Shown in pieces: positions 1-14,756 of a stretch of DNA of 64,000 nt. Each line of letters begins with the position of its first letter. Within the stretch, counting starts at the first letter, position 1. The position numbers and the translations under genes are program-made. The notes under the pieces were generated by a model. That model saw nothing but the letters and a program-made list of their open reading frames with translations, ran no database searches and was not told the origin of the DNA. This DNA is from Paramarasmius palmivorus. Taxonomy: Eukaryota; Basidiomycota; Agaricomycetes; Agaricales; Marasmiaceae. The DNA lies in assembly GCA_037176845.1 (NCBI GenBank), contig JAYKXP010000002.1:372001-436000 (forward strand). The letters are read 5' to 3'.

Positions 1-946
1 GTTCGGAGGCAGCCGTACACAGCTTCTCAGAACGAGGGGTGTACTACTGTCCCATCGATTCCTCTGTGCTGCACACCATTGCCCGTTCCCCGGGTTTTGC
101 GGCGCCACCATCCTTTCTATTTGGAATTCTCACCTCCCAGTGAAAGGGGCATACAGTTCTACCCACATTGATAGGAGGCCACGATCCCTGAAGCTCGAGA
201 CCAGTGGCACTCTACTCTGGTTCCTGTAACGCCGTTACGAAGCCATGTTTTCCAGTCGTCTTCACAAATGCATATCATCTTCCTCTTTTAACAATCCCCG
301 GTCATTGTACTCACTACTGAATCCGACCTCCGCATTATTAACACGTTGACATGGACTCGACTCAACTTGACCGCTGTTCTACAAGTCGTGTGTGGGCGGG
401 TAGAAGGCGTTTATCGATTGCTAGTAATCTAGCTCGCTCGGAAGTATAGGGTTGGTGGAACCGACGTCGTCAGAGTGACGAATCGCTGATGCCATTCTGA
501 CCTTCACTGGCTTGTTGAAGCCTTCAGTAGGTCCTCTGGGCCCTGGAAGGTTCTCGACACTGGGAAAGAGAAGAGGAGAAGGGTTCGACTTCCCTGCAAA
601 AAATGTCTACCCGCGCCGTTAGGGTACATATTTGTGATGGCAGCTCACTTCATGAAACTGCTCAATTCGAAGACGATTTCTGTGTGAGTATAGCACTTAG
701 CACATACATACAATTACAAAGTGAAATCCTGACGAATTTAGAAATTTGATGAACTCCATGTGACTGTGACTGTGTCTGTCACGGCGCGTCAACTCCTTCA
801 GCGACCGCGTCGACAAATTCATACCCTCTCCGAGCCCGCGTCTTATTCCCTTCATTCTCTTTGTCCGTTGCCCCTCATAGGGCAGGGAAAAAATCACTTT
901 CTGCTCCATCGACACCCAGTGAAGGAATTCAGCTGCAAAAATTACA
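1..946. other. No supported gene; upstream region of NUP85
   Basis: No open frame here has family resemblance or a consistent exon pattern. An ATG at 603 opens a short frame that runs into a donor-like GTGAGT near 683. An acceptor-like TTTAG follows at about 741, so the stretch could carry a 5' leader exon of the downstream gene. The frames after that acceptor soon stop or look non-coding. Confidence 0.5.
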
Positions 947-3551
947 ATGGAGTCGACCAAAGACTTGAATTTACTCCCACCCTTGGTGGAAGCAGGGCAG
1001 TTCAAGGACCTTCTAGAATCCAATGAAACGATCTGCAATGGCCATGTCACCCCACGACAACTCGTTAGCTGTTTTCATGACGCCGGTCAATCCCACCGCT
1101 GACTCAAGGATGAAGGCGACATCAAACGACGAACCTGTGTACTTTGCGAGTTATGATGCTCCGCCAGCATCAGAACGAAGAGCAGTGCGTACATTTTCAA
1201 ATTTCTTGCTAGGCATCATGCTGACGTGCTGCATAGTTTATCATCGACACTCGGGTGGTGTTTTCGTGCATCCAGGAATATATTGTGAAGGAAGCAAAGA
1301 CCAAAGAGACATCTTGGTGAGTGGCGGTGGCCTTCAATGCGTGTCGAAAGCTGACCGTAAGACGTCAGGCTGCAGGGTAGTGAAACCCAAGAGGCACTGC
1401 GGAAATTTTCATTTGATTACTTGCGCCATTTGGAGTACTATTGGGTTCATGCCTCTGTGCGTGTTTGGAGTGCTTCTACCGCGACACGATACTAACCTCT
1501 TGGTGGCAGCAACCGATGGAACGTCCAGATGGGCCTTTGCAGTTCAGCAGTAGTCACTACCGCAGCTTGTTCTCGTGCTTCACATTATTCGTCCTATTAT
1601 ACATGCCGCAGTTCGGCTACGAGAAAGCGCCTGTTGGGGAAGAATTGATGGAATGGCTGAACATTCATTTCATTGAACCTTCAACGGAAGAAGGTGATCA
1701 TCTTAGTTCACTAGATTCTCCATGGGAAGATGAGTCATTCTGGCCGTATCTGACGAGGTCGGTGAATTAGCGTGCCTTTAGTAATTTAAACTAATTCAAG
1801 TCTGAACTAGGACTATTCTTCGTGGACTCTCCAAAGCATCTCTCTTCTTCCTAAAAACACTGTCGAAGCACCCGTCCGAAGATTTACGAGATCTTGTCCA
1901 AACCCTCGTTCCCCTTGTGGAATCTCAGCCACGACTGCAGAATTTTCTGGCTGAAAGAGATTTTGCGAATGCCTCTCGCCGGTGGAAAGACAAGGTGAAG
2001 GCACTGCGCGTGGACATGGATCGTGTCCCGGAGAATTTACGGTTTGATGAAACCGAAAACTGGTGGGATTCCTTGAGTGACATCGTGGGTATCCTGGAAG
2101 GTCGAGGAGAACACATACAACGGGTTTGTGCCGAACTGGGGGCCGATTGGAAGGAGGTATGTTGTGCTTGGGGTGTGTTTGTTGATACTCGATTACGGAG
2201 AGAAGAACTTCCGTGAGTAAGTCTCCCCTGTCACATTAGAGTCTTGCTGAATGTCTGGTAGGGATGTTGTGGGTGAGGTGATTGATGAAATGCCCCCTGA
2301 TCCCACAAATGTGGAAGACATGATACATTCTGCACTGTTTTCCGGCCAACCTGAGCAAGCCCTGAAATATGCTTCGCAGCTGGATCCGTGGCTTGCTGCT
2401 CATATGGCGGATATCATGGTCTTATTGGATTTATTAGACTCTGAAATAAGTTCAGAGTATGTCGACGCCCACTCAGGCCCGTAAGCGCAGTTAACATTTT
2501 AGCTTGCAGGTCCGAATTATCCAAACGCGACGAGTATCTGCTATCATACGCAGAATACATCCACGCAGATCCCACGTTATGGAGAGAGACGGTTTCCTAC
2601 ATGTACTCTTGCGGAGATATTGGCAAAGAGCGCGGTGACGCTGTCCTCATGCACATCCCGCTCAGACAGCGAATTTCACAACCAGCGGACAATTTATCAG
2701 AGACCATCAAGGAGATCAATGCCATCTGCTTTGAACACCAAAGAGAATACGTTCGACGGGCCGTGTGCCGGGTATGTTTGGCAACGTTCCCCCATGTGCT
2801 GAATCTGACACCCCTTCCTGCAGATTGCTGGTCAGACCTTGGCACGTCAGCGAGACTATGGTCTTGCAGTAACGTATTATATTTCTGCCGAGGACTGGTC
2901 GGGGCTTGGACGCGTTATAGATAGAGTCTTGGGGGAATATATCGAGAATGGTACGCGTTTACACCGTATTAGTCTCACTGTTGTCTAAATTCGTGCTATG
3001 CAGGCCCGGTCTCGTTTGCTAGCCATGCTGCCAAGTTCGTCCATTCTCTACAAGAGCTACCGTCGCGCACAAACACCGAGGGTATATTTGCCCACCGCCT
3101 CGCATTCGCCGTTCGATATGCACAGATTCATCGTCTTCTTGCGGAACAGGACCTTCATGGTGCGGCATCGGATATCACTACTCTACTCCGAGATGAAATC
3201 GCTCCAAAGTCTTGGTGGGCTGTCCTACTATGTGACACAGTAGACCTGCTCAATCATGGTTCGAGACCTCTTTCCCGCTCATCCCGGCGTTCACCTAATT
3301 CCTTGTCAGGTTCCGCCTCCTTTTTTTCTCAAGGTGATATTGTTGTTATTCTCGGAAAACTGGAAGAGATCTCCATCAGGACAGCACAGGGTGCAGGCGG
3401 AGATTATCTGAGCGTTCTTGTGAAGACCATCAGGGGAAGTAGCGAAAAAGATGCCCTGGATCGATTAAAAGTTGTACGGTTGGCCCTCGCTAAGTACTTT
3501 GCTCGGTGTAGTATTGCAGGGAGCGACAAGAGCGCTATCTGGAATCATTAG
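947..3551 (+). CDS. NUP85: Nucleoporin Nup85 (Y-complex), multi-exon
   Basis: Structural alpha-solenoid nucleoporin of the Nup84/Nup107-160 (Y) complex, which scaffolds the nuclear pore. The spliced frame gives family-like blocks in order: LLPPLVEAGQFKDLLES, DEPVYFASYDAPP, GYEKAPVGEELMEWLNTH-type text (here LNIHFIEPSTEEGDHL), PWEDESFWPYLTR, then helical repeats such as YAEYIHADPTLW, SCGDIGKERGDAVL and DYGLAVTYYISAEDW. It ends at KSAIWNH. Introns I can place include 1185-1236, one opening at 1317, and others near 1446-1498, 1759-1812, 2459-2508, 2773-2821, 2951-3002 and 3259-3308. The ATG at 947 gives the expected N-terminal block. That frame (position mod 3 = 2) must switch to the frame of ATG 1023 between about 1013 and 1035. 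I see no normal-length intron to do it; the next ATG, 1023, would drop the first block. Identity is strong, start uncertain. Confidence 0.9.
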
Positions 3552-4918
3552 GTCGTTTTTTTCCTCCCTTCACCAGGAATCGTGAAAGCTTATGAAAGGT
3601 GGCGTAGTCTGCCGCCGGCAAAAGTGCATATTCTAGTTCAGGACCACCTGACAATCTGAGCTCAAAGCTGTCAACCTGCACCTTCGCCGGGTTTTGGATG
3701 TTGAAGACACCCGCTCATGTGTCTCATTCAAAGGCGACTGTGCGGTCGGAACTCATAGATCGTTCCTTGTGGTTCTATCCTGACTTTTGTCCGATTCAGG
3801 AGGAGTTGATATTTAACATAAAAAAAGTCCGCGAGTCAATCATACAAACTTCATTTGTCCGGCGAAAAAGGCAAAGCAGATCTCTTCAATTAACAAGTTT
3901 TTGCCATACCGACGAATCTCGATCATATCAATCGCCATCGTTGCACCTAGTGCACTGGGGTCTCATATTCTGCGGACGGTTAGCGGCTTCGTCTTCCGGG
4001 GTCTGCAGAAAGATCGTCCTCGCCCACCTTTGGTATACCTAGAGATGATAACCCTCTAGACATATAAATTCGTGCTGCACAACAGCCAAATCCCCAGTTC
4101 AATAACTCGTTCCAAGTCTTGCATCTCGAAACACATGTGTTTCTTGCTCAACGGAGAGAATAGGTACAACTGTGGCCACACAGGCCGTTTCAGACGGGAC
4201 CGCGTCAGTAGATGCATCTACCTTGTTGGTATCCGTTCGCTAACCGCATCGTTTAGATTGACTGCCACAACCGTCGCTGCGCCATCAGTCGGTCTCATCG
4301 CAACGATAATCACGACTGTGCAAGACATTGTGAACAAAAGTCGGTACAATCCTTCGCGCTGCGCTATGCTATGCTGACCGGCCCTTTCAATCTTCAGCTT
4401 AAAGCCTGATCAGGACGTTGTCCTCGGCCATATCAACCGACTATGCGACGAGTGCCTCAACCCATACGAACCCGATTAACAATCACTGTTGGGACTTACA
4501 ACACGGTGCAGGGGGATGAGTCTGGTCAGGGAACTCCAATTATACCTTCTTTTTTGGTTCACTGGTTCATTTTGGTGGATGTATCGTTCGATGAGACTAC
4601 ATAAACTTCCCTTATCGCGACTGGGTCTTACGTGTGCCAATCTTATCATGTATTGGAAGATGGTCGCGTGAGGAACGAGATGGATCCTCAACATGATAAA
4701 ACTGGTTTACTTAGAGTTTATTTATGATAGCATGGGTTTGTGAGAGAAGTACCGTCGATCCTCGTAAGAGTTCTGCGCCCATGCGGATATTCTTACCATC
4801 GTGCCTGATCCAGGTCGCAGCGTCAAAGCTAATTGCATGTTGATTCGACTTCTTTTCCGATTCTATTATTGTACAACGAGGTTGGAGACCGCACTGACTT
4901 CACCAATGACATACACAT
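3552..4918 (+). other. Gap with a possible decayed or small spliced gene near 4139-4480
   Basis: No family is recognised. A TATAAAT lies at about 4063. Three segments near 4187-4480 can be joined through plausible introns: donor GTCAGT with acceptor GTTTAG, then GTACAA with CTTCAG. The joined frame contains VGLIATIITTVQDIVNKSR and then LKPDQDVVLGHINRLCDECL, ending at a stop near 4480. I cannot find a convincing first exon. It could be the tail of a small gene, a pseudogene or chance. The rest (3552-4060 and 4481-4918) shows only short interrupted frames. Confidence 0.25.
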
Positions 4919-6897
<1,979 letters not shown>

Positions 6898-7965
6898 GAT
6901 GGTGGTTGGAGTTCAAGACGAGATGGATACAAAGCAACCCGCGTTCGTCCCACTGTCGCCGTGTGTGGGAGTTATCTGAGCAATCGGATGAGATCATCAT
7001 CCTGATAAATTCCTATCCAGTCCGTTCTACGCCGCTCCGGCCCGGGAAGTACTTCCACAACACACGTTCGCACACATACTAGTATTGTTTTCTCTAGAGT
7101 ACATGGTGCTGTAGGGCTACAAAAATTTCATTTTAGTGATGTGGACTCCACGATATCTGTACATCTGTGTGCATCCGTGGGTCATTTCTCACCGGGAAAC
7201 CGCAATCAAAGTATCGTCAAGGAACCCGGAGACATCTGGAAATTTGGGGAATGGTTAATGATTATCCACGAACCACAACGCAGAAATACGAAGAACTTCT
7301 TTACTGGTCTCGATACCACATTTGTCGTGCGCACGACCAGCTTGCGATCGATGGCACCTAAAAACCCAGATTGTGAATTGGGAAAGAAACCCTGTAGAAT
7401 CGGACTGAATCCAGTCTAGATTCTGCTGTTTTCGATATTTGCAGATCTTGAATATTCCGCGAAAATTTTTGTCAGTATCACGTCTGTGTTCGCGAAGTGT
7501 GCACATGACAGCAGGTTTTAAAAAACAGAGGGCATTTAGAGCTTTCGAAGCACGAACACTTGTGGGGAACCTCCAGTTAAAGCCCGTGAAGATCGTTTTA
7601 AACTTTTGTGCTACGCAGATTACCACAAATGTTTCAATGCCTCGGCAAAGGCAACTGAAGAACAGCCTGTAGCCGCTGAGATTTAGTGGTCGTGAGCAGC
7701 AATCTGGGATATTCATATTCCCAAGCAAAAGGATTAGCTGAAAGATACAGAGAGCACCAGAGTTCGACCAGAGCAAAACAACAAATGGGAGTTTTGGAAA
7801 CAGTGAAATTGGAATTCCATTTGGCCCAGAAAACGTGACATGTAGCTGGCAACGGAATCGGGACTGCGGCGCCTTCGGACTGGAGACCGACCCTTGCAGG
7901 GAAACCCTAGCCGCAAAGTTCTGAAACTCGCCTGGAGCAGCTCTTCACGAACCTCGACGACACCA
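6898..7965. other. Intergenic, divergent promoters of PGI1 and the RhoGAP gene
   Basis: About 1.07 kb separates the two start codons. A minus-strand frame of about 150 codons (7255-7719) exists, but it has no recognisable family and no intron pattern. Nothing else is supported. Confidence 0.5.
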
Positions 7966-10659
7966 ATGCCATTGCCTGAAGACGGCTATACTTCAAGCGG
8001 CTGGGATGGAGAGCACTCAGATTACCAGCATTCAATCGCTTCACATCCCCATTCTCATTCAAGTCGACCACCTCTTCGCCAGAACGATTCCTCAGAACCT
8101 GCCGGAAATGTTCCTCATTTACGACCAGCATCACCGCAGCAAAGATTGAGCTCAGATTCTACGAGGATATCGTCACCAACGAAATGGCGAGAACCGTCGA
8201 CAATCAGCGAATCTCATGACTCTATCCATCTCGACAATGCTTCTATTGAACCACCACCGACATTGGTAGAGCCGACTTTCGACGAGGGTTTATTGAGGGC
8301 TCTATGTGATATGGATGTATGTGCTTTGTTCTTCATTCATCTCCATCGTTGATTAAACCCCAAATTTCAGTGCGGTGTGCCATTACTTCTTGATCGAATC
8401 AAGCAGAGCATGGTTTCGTGCAGGGTGAGACTCGCCTATCTTTGGTAGGAACGAACATGGCTCATCTATTGAGAGGCAGGAGGCATCCGTGTTCTTCAAG
8501 AAGCGGGCGGCAATCGAGGAGGAATATGGAAAGAGTTTACAAAAGCTGGCTCGGTCAACGGCTGAGGTGTATGCTATGAATGATGGAAAGGCAGGGTGAG
8601 TATTATAATGTACCATACCGACTGTCTTCTTACTCGTTATGTTTGCAGATCTTTCGTATATGCGTGGCAGACCTCAATGCGAATACATGACACCATGGGC
8701 GACAACCGGATACGATTTGCTCAACGCTTGAACGAAATGAGCGATGAGCTAGCAAACATTGCAAAGGAAGTCGACAAAAACCGTAAAACTGTGTGTCATC
8801 ATGTCACTTTCATCGTCGCTGGATCCTTACTCCTACTCCTGACCAGACAAAGGAATTGGCGACTCGCTATGAACGTGCTCTACAGGAGGCAGAAGGTGTC
8901 ACGGAGAAAAGCAGAAATCGCCTCGACACAACCTCCGAAGAATTAGAACGTGTACTATTACAGAAGGAAGGGGAATCTCTGAAGGACAACACTGTACAGG
9001 CTAGATCTGGTGGCGCGGGCGCTGGCGGTAAGAGAGTCATCGGAAAAGCTGTGGCAAAGGGCGGGCTCCTGCTAAAAGGGAAGAACCCTGGCAATGTCTG
9101 TTGTGCTTCATTCATTCATTTCATTTCAACTCAACACCGAGACGCAGATTCAACGACAAGAAGATGACATACGAGCTCGTGTTTCTGCAGCATCCGACGC
9201 TTTCCGCAAGGCAGTGATCGATACGCAGGCCATGCGACAGGAATATTTCAACTTTCAGTTGCCGAGGATATTACGGGTGCGTTCTGTGTATGAATTCTAC
9301 CCAGAGTCTACTAATGGGACCCACCGACAGTCACTTAAGGAATGTTCGGACGAGATCGATCTTGGGACTCAATACCACCTCACACGTTACGCTTTCTTAT
9401 TTGAAAGTATAGTATTGAGTGATGGGTCGACACTAGTTCCTCCGAAAGACGAAGGTAATATGCCTTGAGGTGCTCAATAACATGGGGGTACTAATCTACT
9501 TATGTCTACCTCAAGGCTCCAGTGCTGTAGGGCTCAAGACTGCCACTGAGATGATAGACAATAGAGGGGACTTCAAGGTTTACATGCAAAACTACGCCTA
9601 TGCCCATGGAGGAGCCAATCCTAATAGGCTGCGCCGGGAAGGACCATTGGACGAAGGATTCGTGCGTCTTATCTCTTTCCCTGATTGTTCCAGGCTGATC
9701 TCCGCATCAGCTCCCTCCTCTTCCTGCACACCAACTGACATCCCACTCCGGCCATCAAATGCAAGTATCATCAAGCGGCTCCGCGAATGGCCACCAGAAC
9801 GCACACGACAAGGGTCGGCCGACGTTTGGTGTCGACCTTGGAGAGCAGATGGGTAGAGATGACGTGGATGTACCGCCAGTAATGAGGAAGTGTTGTGATG
9901 CCATTGAGAAGTATGGACTCGACTCTCAAGGCATCTATCGACTCAGCGGCACTACCAGTAAAGTTGCCAAACTGAAACAAATGCTAGATAAGGGTATGCC
10001 CATTCTTATTGGATATCATAGCCTCTGACTAACTGGATGTACTTTTCAGATTTGGATGCTGTTGATCTGGACGCATCGGAGTGGTCTGGAGACATCAATA
10101 ACGTTGCAAGCGTGATCAAGATGTGGTTGCGCGAACTTCCCGAACCTTTAATGACATATTCTCTGCAACCAGGGTTCCTTGAGGCTGCTCGTGCGTGTTT
10201 CGTTTGCCCTTCTCCAAGGATCTTTGCCTGACATCATGTTCGCAGGTATCGAAAACGAGCGTCTCCGGCACATTCGCTTGCATGAACGGGTAAACGAGCT
10301 TCCTGACCCCAATTATGCCACCCTCAAGTATCTTATGGCTCATCTACACAAGTCGGTGCCTTTGGGCGGTCCATTGTTATTCCAGATGACTGAACTAATA
10401 CACTCTTTCCCAGAATCAATCAGAATGAGGCCGTCAATTCAATGACAACCAGTAACCTTGCTATCGTGTTCGGACCGACTCTGTTTGGTCAGTCAATTGG
10501 TGGAGCTGTGAATGGAGGGCTAGCGGATGCCACCAACGCACAGAACACGGTATGTTCCCGGTATCTCTCACTCTTATCGTTGCTCAATGGTAATTGGTGC
10601 CGCAGGCTATTGAAACGATTCTCAACCATTATACCGATATTTTCGTTGAGGAACCATGA
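7966..10659 (+). CDS. F-BAR plus RhoGAP domain protein (Rgd1-like)
   Basis: GTPase-activating protein for Rho-family GTPases with a membrane-curving F-BAR module, the domain order of yeast Rgd1. An N-terminal Ser/Pro-rich region is followed by an FCH/F-BAR segment (FDEGLLRALCDMD, then FFKKRAAIEEEYGKSLQKLA) and coiled coil (LATRYERALQEAEG, IRARVSAASDAFRKAV). The C-terminal RhoGAP domain has the arginine-finger motif GIYRLSG, LRELPEPLMTY and TTSNLAIVFGPTLF. At least ten exons; the last reads IETILNHYTDIFVEEP. An upstream in-frame extension to 7894 begins with TTG, so the first ATG (7966) is the better start. It probably acts at cell tips and septa in polarised growth; BUD6, another polarity gene, lies at 30.4 kb. 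Confidence 0.92.
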
Positions 10660-11037
10660 TGAGTTTTTGGTAGAGCTTTCTTTTGCTTGATACCCTTTTC
10701 TTTCTTCGTTTCGGAACGCATGCTAGCTTGGGTCATGGATGCTCTCTTGTTTTGATTTTTTTATTTCCTCTAAAGTATTTTAGGCATGTATGTATTCGGC
10801 ATCACTATCTGTAGGACTAGCATTAGTATCACCATTGCATTCAGTTCAGATACACTATAGTAAATTCTCCGTAAGCCTCGGGATGGACTACAATACTCAA
10901 TATGACGAGAATGACGAGATACACCGACATTAAGACATGTACATCTAGAACAAAAATCCGAAAGCGAAAGAAATACGAGAAGCATACTAAGACTTGGGTC
11001 GTGAGGATTCGTCAAATAAGCGACTGAAATGTTGTCA
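10660..11037. other. Convergent intergenic region, no gene
   Basis: This is the 3' flank shared by the RhoGAP gene (+) and the F-box gene (-). It contains T-rich tracts suited to 3'-end formation (for example 10740-10780) and only short frames. Confidence 0.5.
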
Positions 11038-12273
11038 TTAGGCACTCGAATTCCAGGTGTCATCAAGATCGCGAAGCCACTCCGTGTGAGAGGGAAAGAT
11101 GACCTTGCGAAGAGAAGGACAGGCGCGAGTCCATTCCCTGCACAGACTCAACTCCTGATCACTGGTAGACTGCATGCCGCCCGCCACCGAAGTCGGGGAA
11201 AGATCTAGATGGGTCAGGTGTTGAAAGGCGCTAAGGACCGAGGAGAGTCCGGTCAATATCCTCTGTGAATGATACACTATTAGCTACCAACTCCAAGGGG
11301 TGAGCAAGGAAGGACCAAAGAAACTCACGATGCCGGACAATGCGTAATGCAGAGTATGCCGTAGTGCGAGCCTAACCCTCAGCACTTCCACGGTCGGAAG
11401 GTAGCTTGCGACATTACGGATAAGAATCGGTCGCACCGTCATCGCTGATAGGTCCAGGACCCGGAGTGGGACACTGGTTTGCGTGAATCGCGGGAGATTA
11501 TCACGGTTCACGTCCGAATCTTGGCCGACCAGTGATAGGTATTCAACTGGTCTTCCCGGAAGGAGGAATGCTGCAGTGTCGGGTGAACCGCGGAACGACG
11601 CAAGCTGTCGGAGGGCGTCAGGAGGTAGGTTAAGTGCCTCATGATGATCTTGCAGTTTCAGTTGCCGTAACTGCGGTAGTGAGGTGAGGAATGAGTCTAG
11701 TATCCCAGAATACGGGGGTGCACCCTTATGGGCTTCAGCACCGAGAGAGCACTGCAATAGACGGGGGAATCGGCATCCTCGAATGATACGCTCGATAATG
11801 TGAAGCTCGCCTGGATGAGCTTGGGCGTTGGCTGGCCCCAGCCATAGCTCGAGTGACTCGAGCGCTGTGGCAACGGAAAGCACTTCCGCTAGCTTCGTTG
11901 ACGTAGAAGCAAAATGGAAGTGCGACGGTGGAGATCTGGGATCCTTCTGCCAACGGATGTGGAGCCTTCGTATGTTTTCTATCAGCCCTCGACGTTTGAG
12001 AATCGATTCACAACATCTAGATGTTCTCCATGGATGGGGGGATGACTCGGAAAGGACATCTTTGATCGAGATGGATGAGTAAAGGATGAATTCGGCCACC
12101 GCATTGAAACGATGCGATACGCGCGCAAGGTCCGAAAGGGTCGATGGGGAGAGCTGGAGGAAAACGGCAGTGAGGATTTCGTTTGGGACATCGGTACTGG
12201 TGTTTATAACGGTTGGAGTGCCGTCAAGAGGAACCATGGTCCGATGAGGAGCTTGATCACTGTAGTACTCCAT
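11038..12273 (-). CDS. F-box protein with LRR-like C-terminus
   Basis: Probable substrate receptor of an SCF ubiquitin ligase. Residues about 25-75 form an F-box-like segment (TDVPNEILTAVFLQL, then LARVSHRFNAVAEFILY). It is followed by leucine-rich stretches (LPQLRQLKLQDHHEAL, VPLRVLDLSAM, FQHLTHLDLSPTSV). One intron near 11270-11330 separates the large first exon from the C-terminal exon, which ends HTEWLRDLDDTWNSSA. The ATG at 12273 is the first in the F-box frame after an upstream in-frame TAA. It is overlapped by a separate 54-codon upstream ORF (12421-12257). An intron with a perfect GTAAGT donor appears to lie in the 5' leader near 12437-12534. The substrate is unknown. Confidence 0.75.
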
Positions 12274-12421
12274 AATCTGTAATACTTACACGCCGATAGC
12301 GAGTCCGAACGTGAGTCGCGTAGTTGTCCCACACCCTTTTACGCCTCGGTGAAATTCCGGGTCGCAACTCTGGCTTTATGTCGGTATTGATCCATTGATA
12401 TACTTTGTCAGGGGCAGGCAT
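12257..12421 (-). promoter_or_regulatory. Upstream ORF overlapping the F-box start codon
   Basis: A 54-codon ATG-to-TGA frame begins MPAPDKVYQWINTDIKPEL and ends GVLQ, in a different frame from the F-box protein. It overlaps the F-box ATG by 17 nt. Codons 1-44 look more protein-like than random, and codon 44 is followed directly by GTAAGT, a perfect donor. It may therefore be a coding exon of an alternative transcript rather than a uORF. I found no acceptor that joins it in frame to the F-box coding sequence. Confidence 0.45.
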
Positions 12422-12654
12422 TGCCGTTCCCTCTTCTGGTAAAAGATGAATCAGAATGGAATTACGACGAGCAACAAATGGAAGAGAAAGTGAAAGGACA
12501 CATCAAGTGACTTACCTACAACGTCAGTACGTCAACATTATAAAGGTCAACGTCAATTTAACTCAATCTTAACCAGTCAAGGTAGCAATCATGCAAAGAA
12601 ATGAATATAAAAATACAATAATGATACAGCAAATAACCCAGAAAAATATACAAT

Positions 12655-13137
<483 letters not shown>

Positions 13138-13459
13138 TGTTATTCAAGTGTTGTAAAAAGGGTAAAGAGTAAAAGTGTAGAGTGTTGCAGAAGCAGTGGT
13201 GGTGGGGATGAAACTAAAGACTCTGTTGTCGTGCGACCCGCCCTATTTATACCCGTGACGGTGGCTGTGCTGTCATGCACCTTTGTTGATTGTGATCAAC
13301 GCGACGGTATCATGTGATGAGGTCGCGTCGCGTGGGTATATATAGAGTGAGAATTGAGACTCAGCTGGTTCATTATCTCCCTTGTCACTCGACTTCCACC
13401 AGCGACCTCGGTCAACAAAACTCTACCACACTTTTACTTTTACCACTTTATCACTCGCA
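13138..13459. promoter_or_regulatory. Shared divergent histone H4/H3 promoter
   Basis: Two TATA boxes point outwards: TATAAATA on the minus strand at 13244-13251 for H4, and TATATATA at 13337-13344 for H3. Between them lie ACGCGAC (13299-13305) and its inverse GTCGCGT (13322-13328, followed by another CGCGT). A near-palindrome TTGATTGTGATCAA sits at about 13286-13299. Such paired elements are candidates for co-ordinate control of the two histone genes. Confidence 0.7.
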
Positions 13460-14036
<577 letters not shown>

Positions 14037-14756
14037 ATTCTTTTGGGTTTTTGTATTGTCGTCTGTTCCTATTTTTATCCATCATGTACTCTAGTGTATA
14101 GCCTATTCATCTATCTCGATTTGTCTGTAAACATGTCCGAGGACTGTGGGTCCTTTGGTTCGTAAGAAATGAGGACTGTTTGTCAATGGCCTTGATAGTC
14201 GTCCCGGACGCTCCAATTCCTCGTACTCCGCCTAGAGGTCCGTTTCCTTCCCGCCCTTTGTCCCTTCCGATTTTCCCTCGGAGTACTAGAAGTAAAGCTA
14301 TGAACGTTACTTGACATCACTGATGTCCGCAGCGATGCAAATTTTGGGCGGGGCGTGGACCGGTTAGTACCCGACGTCAAAGAACTTCGTTCGGTCCTAG
14401 GCCATCCTAGGATTTTACTTGGAAAACAGCGGTGAAACGCAAGTGGGAGACCTGGAATGAACCAGGAATGAACTGCGCAACATAAGCGTGATGGAGCGAT
14501 GGGAGATTTGCAGCTTGCTGATCATCCTAAATGACGGAAATCTATTTCCGGATTTGAGATGTGCAGTAACTTGGGAGCGACGACACGCATTGCGCAGTTC
14601 TTCTCGGTACCACCATCTGCCTCTTTCTGGTCCCCTCAAATACCCCTTGCGTTCTCTCGCTGGTCGAACATCGCCCCCATCTTTTCTTTTCTTTTTCTTC
14701 TTATAAATCAGCTGTACCTTGCCTCGCCTCCTTGATCCTTACTCGTTCCCCCAAAC
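14037..14756. other. Intergenic region between histone H3 and the protease gene
   Basis: No gene is supported. The distal part holds a pyrimidine-rich tract (about 14670-14700) and a TATAAAT at 14702-14708, consistent with the core promoter of the protease gene starting at 14757. Confidence 0.5.
14702..14708 (+). promoter_or_regulatory. TATA box of the aspartic protease gene
   Basis: TATAAAT lies 49 bp upstream of the ATG at 14757, directly after a TC-rich tract, the usual arrangement for highly expressed fungal genes. Confidence 0.55.

Noticed and set aside
7255..7776. 173-codon minus-strand open frame between PGI1 and the RhoGAP gene
   Set aside because: It opens with TTG, has no family resemblance and lies in a shared upstream region; probably chance.
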